64,000 nt of DNA from Heliopora coerulea. Lineage: Eukaryota > Cnidaria > Anthozoa > Scleralcyonacea > Helioporidae. This document shows positions 30,901 to 45,029 of this stretch, in pieces. The notes below the pieces were generated by a model. That model did not search any database. It saw only the letters and a list, made by a program, of their open reading frames with translations, and was not told the DNA's origin. Position 1 is the first letter of the stretch. Every line of letters starts with the position of its first letter. The stretch spans positions 759,001 to 823,000 of the forward strand of contig JASJOG010000108.1 in NCBI GenBank assembly GCA_030142905.1, written 5' to 3'. A program made the position numbers and the translations under genes.

Positions 30901-33900
30901 AATAAACTTTCATATTTTGACCTTATTTCGAGAATTTGAAATTGGTCGAAAAATCGTCAAAAACCAAAGGTTAACCCCTTTACTTTTTGGTCCAATTTTT
31001 CCACCTAAAATATTCAACGTAATTTCACCGGAAAACCAATCCAATCACTATAAAACTAGTTTCTATGCAATAAACTTTCATATTTTGACCTTATTTCGAA
31101 AGTTGGAAATTGGTCGAAAAATCGTCAAAAACCAAAGGTTAACCCCTTTACTTTTTGGTCCAATTTTTCCACCTAAAATATTCAACGTAATTTCACCGAA
31201 AAACCACTCCAATCACTGCAAAACTACTTTCTATGCAATAAACTTTCATATTTTGACCTTATTTCGAAAGTTGGAAATTGGTCGAAAAATCGTCAAAAAC
31301 CAAAGGTTAACCCCTTTACTTTTTGGTCCAATTTTTCCACCTAAAATATTCAACGTAATTTCACCGGAAAACCACTCCAATCACTGCAAAACTAGTTTCT
31401 ATGCAATAAACTTTCATATTTTGACCTTATTTCGAGAATTTGAAATTGGTCGAAAAATCGTCAAAAACCAAAGGTTAACCCCTTTACTTTTTGGTCCAAT
31501 TTTTCCACCTAAAATATTCAACGTAATTTCACCGGAAAACCACTCCAATCACTGCAAAACTAGTTTCTATGCAATAAACTTTCATATTTTGACCTTATTT
31601 CGAAAGTTGGAAATTGGTCGAAAAATCGTCAAAAACCAAAGGTTAACCCCTTTACTTTTTGGTCCAATTTTTCCACCTAAAATATTCAACGTAATTTCAC
31701 CGGAAAACCACTCCAATCACTGCAAAACTAGTTTCTATGCAATAAACTTTCATATTTTGACCTTATTTCGAAAGTTGGAAATTGGTCGAAAAATCGTCAA
31801 AAACCAAAGGTTAACCCCTTTACTTTTTGGTCCAATTTTTCCACCTAAAATATTCAACGTAATTTCACCGGAAAACCACTCCAATCACTGCAAAACTACT
31901 TTCTATGCAATAAACTTTCATATTTTGACCTTATTTCGAAAGTTGAAAATTGGTCGAAAAATCGTCAAAAACCAAAGGTTAACCCCTTTACTTTTTGGTC
32001 CAATTTTTCCACCTAAAATATTCAACGTAATTTCACCGGAAAACCACTCCAATCACTATAAAACTAGTTTCTATGCAATAAACTTTCATATTTTGACCTT
32101 ATTTCGAAAGTTGGAAATTGGTCGAAAAATCGTCAAAAACCAAAGGTTAACCCCTTTACTTTTTGGTCCAATTTTTCCACCTAAAATATTCAACGTAATT
32201 TCACCGGAAAACCACTCCAATCACTGCAAAACTAGTTTCTATGCAATAAACTTTCATATTTTGACCTTATTTCGAAAGTTGGAAATTGGTCGAAAAATCG
32301 TCAAAAACCAAAGGTTAACCCCTTTACTTTTTGGTCCAATTTTTCCACCTAAAATATTCAACGTAATTTCACCGGAAAACCACTCCAATCACTGCAAAAC
32401 TAGTTTCTATGCAATAAACTTTCATATTTTGACCTTATTTCGAAAGTTGGAAATTGGTCGAAAAATCGTCAAAAACCAAAGGTTAACCCCTTTACTTTTT
32501 GGTCCAATTTTTCCACCTAAAATTTTCGACGTAATTTCGCTCAAAAACCACTCCAATCACTGCAAAACTAGTTTCTATGCAATAAACTTTCATATTTTGA
32601 CCTTATTTCGAAAGTTGGAAATTGGTCGAAAAATCGTCAAAAACCAAAGGTTAACCCCTTTACTTTTTGGTCCAATTTTTCCACCTAAAATATTCAACGT
32701 AATTTCACCGGAAAACCACTCCAATCACTGCAAAACTAGTTTCTATGCAATAAACTTTCATATTTTGACCTTATTTCGAAAGTTGGAAATTGGTCGAAAA
32801 ATCGTCAAAAACCAAAGGTTAACCCCTTTACTTTTTGGTCCAATTTTTCCACCTAAAATATTCAACGTAATTTCACCGGAAAACCACTCCAATCACTGCA
32901 AAACTAGTTTCTATGCAATAAACTTTCATATTTTGACCTTATTTCGAAAGTTGGAAATTGGTCGAAAAATCGTCAAAAACCAAAGGTTAACCCCTTTACT
33001 TTTTGGTCCAATTTTTCCACCTAAAATATTCAACGTAATTTCACCGGAAAACCACTCCAATCACTGCAAAACTAGTTTCTATGCAATAAACTTTCATATT
33101 TTGACCTTATTTCGAAAGTTGAAAATTGGTCGAAAAATCGTCAAAAACCAAAGGTTAACCCCTTTACTTTTTGGTCCAATTTTTCCACCTAAAATATTCA
33201 ACGTAATTTCACCGGAAAACCACTCCAATCACTGCAAAACTAGTTTCTATGCAATAAACTTTCATATTTTGACCTTATTTCGAAAGTTGGAAATTGGTCG
33301 AAAAATCGTCAAAAACCAAAGGTTAACCCCTTTACTTTTTGGTCCAATTTTTCCACCTAAAATATTCAACGTAATTTCACCGGAAAACCACTCCAATCAC
33401 TGCAAAACTAGTTTCTATGCAATAAACTTTCATATTTTGACCTTATTTCGAAAGTTGGAAATTGGTCGAAAAATCGTCAAAAACCAAAGGTTAACCCCTT
33501 TACTTTTTGGTCCAATTTTTCCACCTAAAATATTCAACGTAATTTCACCGGAAAACCACTCCAATCACTGCAAAACTAGTTTCTATGCAATAAACTTTCA
33601 TATTTTGACCTTATTTCGAAAGTTGGAAATTGGTCGAAAAATCGTCAAAAACCAAAGGTTAACCCCTTTACTTTTTGGTCCAATTTTTCCACCTAAAATA
33701 TTCAACGTAATTTCACCGGAAAACCACTCCAATCACTGCAAAACTAGTTTCTATGCAATAAACTTTCATATTTTGACCTTATTTCGAAAGTTGGAAATTG
33801 GTCGAAAAATCGTCAAAAACCAAAGGTTAACCCCTTTACTTTTTGGTCCAATTTTTCCACCTAAAATATTCAACGTAATTTCACCGGAAAACCACTCCAA

Positions 33901-36900
33901 TCACTGCAAAACTAGTTTCTATGCAATAAACTTTCATATTTTGACCTTATTTCGAAAGTTGGAAATTGGTCGAAAAATCGTCAAAAACCAAAGGTTAACC
34001 CCTTTACTTTTTGGTCCAATTTTTCCACCTAAAATTTTCGACGTAATTTCGCTCAAAAACCACTCCAATCACTGCAAAACTACTTTCTATGCAATAAACT
34101 TTCATATTTTGACCTTATTTCGAAAGTTGAAAATTGGTCGAAAAATCGTCAAAAACCAAAGGTTAACCCCTTTACTTTTTGGTCCAATTTTTCCACCTAA
34201 AATATTCAACGTAATTTCACCGGAAAACCACTCCAATCACTGCAAAACTAGTTTCTATGCAATAAACTTTCATATTTTGACCTTATTTCGAAAGTTGAAA
34301 ATTGGTCGAAAAATCGTCAAAAACCAAAGGTTAACCCCTTTACTTTTTGGTCCAATTTTTCCACCTAAAATATTCAACGTAATTTCACCGGAAAACCACT
34401 CCAATCACTGCAAAACTACTTTCTATGCAATAAACTTTCATATTTTGACCTTATTTCGAAAGTTGAAAATTGGTCGAAAAATCGTCAAAAACCAAAGGTT
34501 AACCCCTTTACTTTTTGGTCCAATTTTTCCACCTAAAATTTTCGACGTAATTTCGCTCAAAAACCACTCCAATCACTGCAAAACTAGTTTCTATGCAATA
34601 AACTTTCATATTTTGACCTTATTTCGAAAGTTGAAAATTGGTCGAAAAATCGTCAAAAACCAAAGGTTAACCCCTTTACTTTTTGGTCCAATTTTTCCAC
34701 CTAAAATATTCAACGTAATTTCACCGGAAAACCACTCCAATCACTGCAAAACTAGTTTCTATGCAATAAACTTTCATATTTTGACCTTATTTCGAAAGTT
34801 GGAAATTGGTCGAAAAATCGTCAAAAACCAAAGGTTAACCCCTTTACTTTTTGGTCCAATTTTTCCACCTAAAATATTCAACGTAATTTCACCGGAAAAC
34901 CACTCCAATCACTGCAAAACTAGTTTCTATGCAATAAACTTTCATATTTTGACCTTATTTCGAAAGTTGGAAATTGGTCGAAAAATCGTCAAAAACCAAA
35001 GGTTAACCCCTTTACTTTTTGGTCCAATTTTTCCACCTAAAATATTCAACGTAATTTCACCGGAAAACCACTCCAATCACTGCAAAACTAGTTTCTATGC
35101 AATAAACTTTCATATTTTGACCTTATTTCGAAAGTTGGAAATTGGTCGAAAAATCGTCAAAAACCAAAGGTTAACCCCTTTACTTTTTGGTCCAATTTTT
35201 CCACCTAAAATATTCAACGTAATTTCACCGAAAAACCACTCCAATCACTGCAAAACTAGTTTCTATGCAATAAACTTTCATATTTTGACCTTATTTCGAA
35301 AGTTGGAAATTGGTCGAAAAATCGTCAAAAACCAAAGGTTAACCCCTTTACTTTTTGGTCCAATTTTTCCACCTAAAATATTCAACGTAATTTCACCGGA
35401 AAACCACTCCAATCACTGCAAAACTAGTTTCTATGCAATAAACTTTCATATTTTGACCTTATTTCGAAAGTTGGAAATTGGTCGAAAAATCGTCAAAAAC
35501 CAAAGGTTAACCCCTTTACTTTTTGGTCCAATTTTTCCACCTCAAATATTCAACGTAATTTCACCGAAAAACCACTCCAATCACTGCAAAACTAGTTTCT
35601 ATGCAATAAACTTTCATATTTTGACCTTATTTCGAAAGTTGGAAATTGGTCGAAAAATCGTCAAAAACCAAAGGTTAACCCCTTTACTTTTTGGTCCAAT
35701 TTTTCCACCTAAAATTTTCGACGTAATTTCACCGGAAAACCACTCCAATCACTGCAAAACTAGTTTCTATGCAATAAACTTTCATATTTTGACCTTATTT
35801 CGAAAGTTGAAAATTGGTCGAAAAATCGTCAAAAACCAAAGGTTAACCCCTTTACTTTTTGGTCCAATTTTTCCACCTAAAATATTCAACGTAATTTCAC
35901 CGAAAAACCACTCCAATCACTGCAAAACTAGTTTCTATGCAATAAACTTTCATATTTTGACCTTATTTCGAAAGTTGGAAATTGGTCGAAAAATCGTCAA
36001 AAACCAAAGGTTAACCCCTTTACTTTTTGGTCCAATTTTTCCACCTAAAATTTTCGACGTAATTTCGCTCAAAAACCACTCCAATCACTGCAAAACTACT
36101 TTCTATGCAATAAACTTTCATATTTTGACCTTATTTCGAAAGTTGAAAATTGGTCGAAAAATCGTCAAAAACCAAAGGTTAACCCCTTTACTTTTTGGTC
36201 CAATTTTTCCACCTCAAATATTCAACGTAATTTCACCGAAAAACCACTCCAATCACTGCAAAACTAGTTTCTATGCAATAAACTTTCATATTTTGACCTT
36301 ATTTCGAAAGTTGGAAATTGGTCGAAAAATCGTCAAAAACCAAAGGTTAACCCCTTTACTTTTTGGTCCAATTTTTCCACCTAAAATATTCAACGTAATT
36401 TCACCGGAAAACCACTCCAATCACTGCAAAACTAGTTTCTATGCAATAAACTTTCATATTTTGACCTTATTTCGAAAGTTGGAAATTGGTCGAAAAATCG
36501 TCAAAAACCAAAGGTTAACCCCTTTACTTTTTGGTCCAATTTTTCCACCTCAAATATTCAACGTAATTTCACCGAAAAACCACTCCAATCACTGCAAAAC
36601 TAGTTTCTATGCAATAAACTTTCATATTTTGACCTTATTTCGAAAGTTGGAAATTGGTCGAAAAATCGTCAAAAACCAAAGGTTAACCCCTTTACTTTTT
36701 GGTCCAATTTTTCCACCTCAAATATTCAACGTAATTTCACCGAAAAACCACTCCAATCACTGCAAAACTAGTTTCTATGCAATAAACTTTCATATTTTGA
36801 CCTTATTTCGAAAGTTGGAAATTGGTCGAAAAATCGTCAAAAACCAAAGGTTAACCCCTTTACTTTTTGGTCCAATTTTTCCACCTCAAATATTCAACGT

Positions 36901-39900
36901 AATTTCACCGGAAAACCACTCCAATCACTGCAAAACTAGTTTCTATGCAATAAACTTTCATATTTTGACCTTATTTCGAAAGTTGGAAATTGGTCGAAAA
37001 ATCGTCAAAAACCAAAGGTTAACCCCTTTACTTTTTGGTCCAATTTTTCCACCTAAAATATTCAACGTAATTTCACCGGAAAACCACTCCAATCACTGCA
37101 AAACTAGTTTCTATGCAATAAACTTTCATATTTTGACCTTATTTCGAAAGTTGGAAATTGGTCGAAAAATCGTCAAAAACCAAAGGTTAACCCCTTTACT
37201 TTTTGGTCCAATTTTTCCACCTAAAATTTTCGACGTAATTTCGCTCAAAAACCACTCCAATCACTGCAAAACTAGTTTCTATGCAATAAACTTTCATATT
37301 TTGACCTTATTTCGAAAGTTGAAAATTGGTCGAAAAATCGTCAAAAACCAAAGGTTAACCCCTTTACTTTTTGGTCCAATTTTTCCACCTAAAATTTTCG
37401 ACGTAATTTCACCGAAAAACCACTCCAATCACTGCAAAACTAGTTTCTATGCAATAAACTTTCATATTTTGACCTTATTTCGAAAGTTGGAAATTGGTCG
37501 AAAAATCGTCAAAAACCAAAGGTTAACCCCTTTACTTTTTGGTCCAATTTTTCCACCTAAAATATTCAACGTAATTTCACCGAAAAACCACTCCAATCAC
37601 TGCAAAACTAGTTTCTATGCAATAAACTTTCATATTTTGACCTTATTTCGAAAGTTGGAAATTGGTCGAAAAATCGTCAAAAACCAAAGGTTAACCCCTT
37701 TACTTTTTGGTCCAATTTTTCCACCTCAAATATTCAACGTAATTTCACCGAAAAACCACTCCAATCACTGCAAAACTAGTTTCTATGCAATAAACTTTCA
37801 TATTTTGACCTTATTTCGAAAGTTGGAAATTGGTCGAAAAATCGTCAAAAACCAAAGGTTAACCCCTTTACTTTTTGGTCCAATTTTTCCACCTCAAATA
37901 TTCAACGTAATTTCACCGAAAAACCACTCCAATCACTGCAAAACTAGTTTCTATGCAATAAACTTTCATATTTTGACCTTATTTCGAAAGTTGGAAATTG
38001 GTCGAAAAATCGTCAAAAACCAAAGGTTAACCCCTTTACTTTTTGGTCCAATTTTTCCACCTAAAATATTCAACGTAATTTCACCGGAAAACCACTCCAA
38101 TCACTGCAAAACTAGTTTCTATGCAATAAACTTTCATATTTTGACCTTATTTCGAAAGTTGGAAATTGGTCGAAAAATCGTCAAAAACCAAAGGTTAACC
38201 CCTTTACTTTTTGGTCCAATTTTTCCACCTAAAATATTCAACGTAATTTCACCGGAAAACCACTCCAATCACTGCAAAACTAGTTTCTATGCAATAAACT
38301 TTCATATTTTGACCTTATTTCGAGAATTTGAAATTGGTCGAAAAATCGTCAAAAACCAAAGGTTAACCCCTTTACTTTTTGGTCCAATTTTTCCACCTAA
38401 AATATTCAACGTAATTTCACCGGAAAACCACTCCAATCACTGCAAAACTAGTTTCTATGCAATAAACTTTCATATTTTGACCTTATTTCGAAAGTTGGAA
38501 ATTGGTCGAAAAATCGTCAAAAACCAAAGGTTAACCCCTTTACTTTTTGGTCCAATTTTTCCACCTCAAATATTCAACGTAATTTCACCGAAAAACCACT
38601 CCAATCACTGCAAAACTAGTTTCTATGCAATAAACTTTCATATTTTGACCTTATTTCGAAAGTTGGAAATTGGTCGAAAAATCGTCAAAAACCAAAGGTT
38701 AACCCCTTTACTTTTTGGTCCAATTTTTCCACCTAAAATATTCAACGTAATTTCACCGGAAAACCACTCCAATCACTGCAAAACTAGTTTCTATGCAATA
38801 AACTTTCATATTTTGACCTTATTTCGAAAGTTGGAAATTGGTCGAAAAATCGTCAAAAACCAAAGGTTAACCCCTTTACTTTTTGGTCCAATTTTTCCAC
38901 CTAAAATATTCAACGTAATTTCACCGGAAAACCACTCCAATCACTGCAAAACTAGTTTCTATGCAATAAACTTTCATATTTTGACCTTATTTCGAAAGTT
39001 GGAAATTGGTCGAAAAATCGTCAAAAACCAAAGGTTAACCCCTTTACTTTTTGGTCCAATTTTTCCACCTAAAATATTCAACGTAATTTCACCGGAAAAC
39101 CACTCCAATCACTGCAAAACTAGTTTCTATGCAATAAACTTTCATATTTTGACCTTATTTCGAAAGTTGGAAATTGGTCGAAAAATCGTCAAAAACCAAA
39201 GGTTAACCCCTTTACTTTTTGGTCCAATTTTTCCACCTAAAATATTCAACGTAATTTCACCGGAAAACCACTCCAATCACTGCAAAACTAGTTTCTATGC
39301 AATAAACTTTCATATTTTGACCTTATTTCGAAAGTTGGAAATTGGTCGAAAAATCGTCAAAAACCAAAGGTTAACCCCTTTACTTTTTGGTCCAATTTTT
39401 CCACCTAAAATATTCAACGTAATTTCACCGGAAAACCACTCCAATCACTGCAAAACTAGTTTCTATGCAATAAACTTTCATATTTTGACCTTATTTCGAA
39501 AGTTGGAAATTGGTCGAAAAATCGTCAAAAACCAAAGGTTAACCCCTTTACTTTTTGGTCCAATTTTTCCACCTAAAATATTCAACGTAATTTCACCGGA
39601 AAACCACTCCAATCACTGCAAAACTAGTTTCTATGCAATAAACTTTCATATTTTGACCTTATTTCGAGAATTTGAAATTGGTCGAAAAATCGTCAAAAAC
39701 CAAAGGTTAACCCCTTTACTTTTTGGTCCAATTTTTCCACCTAAAATATTCAACGTAATTTCACCGGAAAACCACTCCAATCACTGCAAAACTAGTTTCT
39801 ATGCAATAAACTTTCATATTTTGACCTTATTTCGAAAGTTGGAAATTGGTCGAAAAATCGTCAAAAACCAAAGGTTAACCCCTTTACTTTTTGGTCCAAT

Positions 39901-42400
39901 TTTTCCACCTAAAATATTCAACGTAATTTCACCGGAAAACCACTCCAATCACTGCAAAACTAGTTTCTATGCAATAAACTTTCATATTTTGACCTTATTT
40001 CGAAAGTTGAAAATTGGTCGAAAAATCGTCAAAAACCAAAGGTTAACCCCTTTACATTTTGGTCCAATTTTTCCACCTAAAATTTTCGACGTAATTTCGC
40101 TCAAAAACCACTGAAATCACTGCAAAACTACTTTCTATGCAATAAACTTTCAGATTCTGCTCTTATTTCGAAAGTTGAAAATTGGTCGAAAAATCGTCAA
40201 AAACCAAAGGTTAACCCCTTTACATTTTGGTCCAATTTTTCCACCTAAAATTTTCGACGTAATTTCGCTCAAAAACCACTGAAATCACTGCAAAACTAGT
40301 TTCTATGCAATAAACTTTCAGATTCTGCTCTTATTTCGAAAGTTGAAAATTGGTCGAAAAATCGTCAAAAACCAAAGGTTAACCCCTTTACTTTTTGGTC
40401 CAATTTTTCCACCTAAAATATTCAACGTAATTTCACCGGAAAACCACTCCAATCACTGCAAAACTAGTTTCTATGCAATAAACTTTCATATTTTGACCTT
40501 ATTTCGAAAGTTGAAAATTGGTCGAAAAATCGTCAAAAACCAAAGGTTAACCCCTTTACTTTTTGGTCCAATTTTTCCACCTAAAATATTCAACGTAATT
40601 TCACCGGAAAACCACTCCAATCACTGCAAAACTAGTTTCTATGCAATAAACTTTCATATTTTGACCTTATTTCGAGAATTTGAAATTGGTCGAAAAATCG
40701 TCAAAAACCAAAGGTTAACCCCTTTACTTTTTGGTCCAATTTTTCCACCTAAAATATTCAACGTAATTTCACCGGAAAACCACTCCAATCACTATAAAAC
40801 TAGTTTCTATGCAATAAACTTTCATATTTTGACCTTATTTCGAAAGTTGGAAATTGGTCGAAAAATCGTCAAAAACCAAAGGTTAACCCCTTTACTTTTT
40901 GGTCCAATTTTTCCACCTAAAATATTCAACGTAATTTCACCGGAAAACCACTCCAATCACTGCAAAACTAGTTTCTATGCAATAAACTTTCATATTTTGA
41001 CCTTATTTCGAAAGTTGAAAATTGGTCGAAAAATCGTCAAAAACCAAAGGTTAACCCCTTTACTTTTTGGTCCAATTTTTCCACCTAAAATATTCAACGT
41101 AATTTCACCGGAAAACCACTCCAATCACTGCAAAACTAGTTTCTATGCAATAAACTTTCATATTTTGACCTTATTTCGAGAATTTGAAATTGGTCGAAAA
41201 ATCGTCAAAAACCAAAGGTTAACCCCTTTACTTTTTGGTCCAATTTTTCCACCTAAAATATTCAACGTAATTTCACCGGAAAACCACTCCAATCACTGCA
41301 AAACTAGTTTCTATGCAATAAACTTTCATATTTTGACCTTATTTCGAAAGTTGGAAATTGGTCGAAAAATCGTCAAAAACCAAAGGTTAACCCCTTTACT
41401 TTTTGGTCCAATTTTTCCACCTAAAATTTTCGACGTAATTTCGCTCAAAAACCACTCCAATCACTGCAAAACTACTTTCTATGCAATAAACTTTCAGATT
41501 CTGCTCTTATTTCGAAAGTTGAAAATTGGTCGAAAAATCGTCAAAAACCAAAGGTTAACCCCTTTACTTTTTGGTCCAATTTTTCCACCTAAAATATTCA
41601 ACGTAATTTCACCGGAAAACCACTCCAATCACTATAAAACTAGTTTCTATGCAATAAACTTTCATATTTTGACCTTATTTCGAAAGTTGGAAATTGGTCG
41701 AAAAATCGTCAAAAACCAAAGGTTAACCCCTTTACTTTTTGGTCCAATTTTTCCACCTAAAATATTCAACGTAATTTCACAGGAAAACCACTCCAATCAC
41801 TGCAAAACTACTTTCTATGCAATAAACTTTCATATTTTGACCTTATTTCGAAAGGTGGAAATTGGTCGAAAAATCGTCAAAAACCAAAGGTTAACCCCTT
41901 TACTTTTTGGTCCAATTTTTCCACCTAAAATATTCAACGTAATTTCACCGGAAAACCACTCCAATCACTATAAAACTAGTTTCTATGCAATAAACTTTCA
42001 TATTTTGACCTTATTTCGAAAGTTGGAAATTGGTCGAAAAATCGTCAAAAACCAAAGGTTAACCCCTTTACTTTTTGGTCCAATTTTTCCACCTAAAATA
42101 TCGAACGTAATTTCACCGGAAAACCACTCCAATCACTGCAAAACTAGTTTCTATGCAATAAACTTTCATATTTTGACCTTATTTCGAAAGTTGGAAATTG
42201 GTCGAAAAATCGTCAAAAACCAAAGGTTAACCCCTTTACTTTTTGGTCCAATTTTTCCACCTAAAATATTCAACGTAATTTCACCGGAAAACCACTCCAA
42301 TCACTGCAAAACTAGTTTCTATGCAATAAACTTTCATATTTTGACCTTATTTCGAAAGTTGAAATTGGTCGAAAAATCGTCAAAAACCAAAGGTTAACCC
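27911..42400 (+). repeat. Homogenised core of the 168-bp array
   Basis: In this part almost every monomer is exactly 168 bp and most differ at only a handful of recurrent sites. Several runs of consecutive monomers are identical by eye (33245-33965, 38720-39640). Because 168 is divisible by three and the stop-bearing variants are absent, one frame is open for 4,067 codons from 27911 to 40114. Confidence 0.9.
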
Positions 42401-45029
42401 CTTTACTTTTTGGTCCAATTTTTCCACCTAAAATATTCAACGTAATTTCGCTCAAAAACCACTCCAATCACTGCAAAACTAGTTTCTATGCAATAAACTT
42501 TCATATTTTGACCTTATTTCGAGAATTTGAAATTGGTCGAAAAATCGTCAAAAACCAAAGGTTAACCCCTTTACTTTTTGGTCCAATTTTTCCACCTAAA
42601 ATTTTCGACGTAATTTCACCGGAAAACCACTCCAATCACTGCAAAACTAGTTTCTATGCAATAAACTTTCATATTTTGACCTTATTTCGAAAGTTGAAAA
42701 TTGGTCGAAAAATCGTCAAAAACCAAAGGTTAACCCCTTTACTTTTTGGTCCAATTTTTCCACCTAAAATATTCAACGTAATTTCACCGGAAAACCACTC
42801 CAATCACTGCAAAACTACTTTCTATGCAATAAACTTTCAGATTCTGCTCTTATTTCGAAAGTTGAAAATTGGTCGAAAAATCGTCAAAAACCAAAGGTTA
42901 ACCCCTTTATTTTTTGGTCCAATTTTTCCACCTATAAAAATCTAACGTAATTTCACCGGAAAACCACTCAGATCACTATAAAACTAGTTTCTATGCAATA
43001 AACTTTCATATTTTGACCTTATTTCGAAAGTTGGAAATTGGTCGAAAAATCGTCAAAAACCAAAGGTTAACCCCTTTACTTTTTGGTCCAATTTTTCCAC
43101 CTAAAATATTCAACGTAATTTCACCGGAAAACCACTCCAATCACTGCAAAACTAATTTCTATGCAATAAACTTTCATATTTTGACCTTATTTCGAGAGTT
43201 TGAAATTTGTCTAAAAATCGTCAAAAACCAAAGGTTAACCCCTTTACTTTTTGGTCCAATTTTTCCACCTAAAATATTCAACGTAATTTCCCCGAAAACC
43301 ACTCCAATCACTGCAAAACTAGTTTCTATGCAATAAACTTTCATATTTTGACCTTATTTCGAGAATTTGAAATTGGTCGAAAAATCGTCAAAAACCAAAG
43401 GTTAACCCCTTTACTTTTTGGTCCAATTTTTCCACCTATAAAAATCTAACGTAATTTCACCGGAAAACCACTCAGATCACTATAAAACAAGTTTCTATGC
43501 AATAAACTTTCATATTTTGACCTTATTTCGAAAGTTGGAAATTGGTCGAAAAATCGTCAAAAACCAAAGGTTAACCCCTTTACTTTTTGGTCCAATTTTT
43601 CCACCTAAAATATCGAACGTAATTTCACCGGAAAACCACTCCAATCACTGCAAAACTAGTTTCTATGCAATAAACTTTCATATTTTGACCTTATTTCGAG
43701 AATTTGAAATTGGTCGAAAAATCGTCAAAAACCAAAGGTTAACCCCTTTACTTTTTGGTCCAATTTTTCCACCTAAAATATTCAACGTAATTTCACCGGA
43801 AAACCACTCCAATCACTATAAAACTAGTTTCTATGCAATAAACTTTCATATTTTGACCTTATTTCGAGAATTTGAAATTGGTCGAAAAATCGTCAAAAAC
43901 CAAAGGTTAACCCCTTTACTTTTTGGTCCAATTTTTCCACCTAAAATATTCAACGTAATTTCACCGGAAAACCACTCCAATCACTGCAAAACTAGTTTCT
44001 ATGCAATAAACTTTCATATTTTGACCTTATTTCGAAAGTTGGAAATTGGTCGAAAAATCGTCAAAAACCAAAGGTTAACCCCTTTACTTTTTGGTCCAAT
44101 TTTTCCACCTAAAATATTCAACGTAATTTCACCGGAAAACCACTCCAATCACTGCAAAACTACTTTCTATGCAATAAACTTTCATATTTTGACCTTATTT
44201 CGATAGGTGGAAATTGGTCGAAAAATCGTCAAAAACCAAAGGTTAACCCCTTTTCTTTTTGGTCCAATTTTTCCACCTAAAATATTCAACGTCATTTCAC
44301 CGGAAAACCACTCCAATCACTATAAAACTAGTTTCTATGCAATAAACTTTCATATTTAGACCTTGTTTCGAAAGTTTGAAATTGGTCGAAAAATCGTCAA
44401 AAACCAAAGGTTAACCCCTTTACTTTTTGGTCCAATTTTTCCACCTAAAATATCGAACGTAATTTCACCGGAAAACCACTCCAATCACTTTAAAACTAGT
44501 TTCTATGCAATAAACTTTCATATTTTGACATTATTTCGAAAGTTGGAAATTGGTCGAAAAATCGTCAAAAACCAAAGGTTAACCCCTTTACTTTTTGGTC
44601 CAATTTTTCCACCTAAAATATCCAACGTAATTTCACCGGAAAACCAGTCCAATCACTGCAAAACTACTTTCTGTACTATAAACTTTCATATTTTGACCTT
44701 ATTTCGAAAGGTGGAAATTGGTCGAAAAATCGTCAAAAACCAAAGGTTAACCCCTTTACTTTTTTGTCCAATTTTTCCACCTAAAATATTCAACGTAATT
44801 TCACCGAAAAACCACTCCAATCACTGCAAAACTAGTTTCTATGCAATAAACTTTCATATTTTGACCTTATTTCGAGAATTTGAAATTGGTCGAAAAATCG
44901 TCAAAAACCAAAGGTTAACCCCTTTACTTTTTGGTCCAATTTTTCCACCTATAAAAATCTAACGTAATTTCACCGGAAAACCACTCAGATCACTATAAAA
45001 CAAGTTTCTATGCAATAAACTTTCATATT

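Noticed and set aside
27911..40114. Giant 4,067-codon protein gene
   Set aside because: It is one frame of a 168-bp satellite; variation between monomers is almost all non-synonymous, flanking monomers carry stops and indels, and no promoter, intron or signal sequence is visible.
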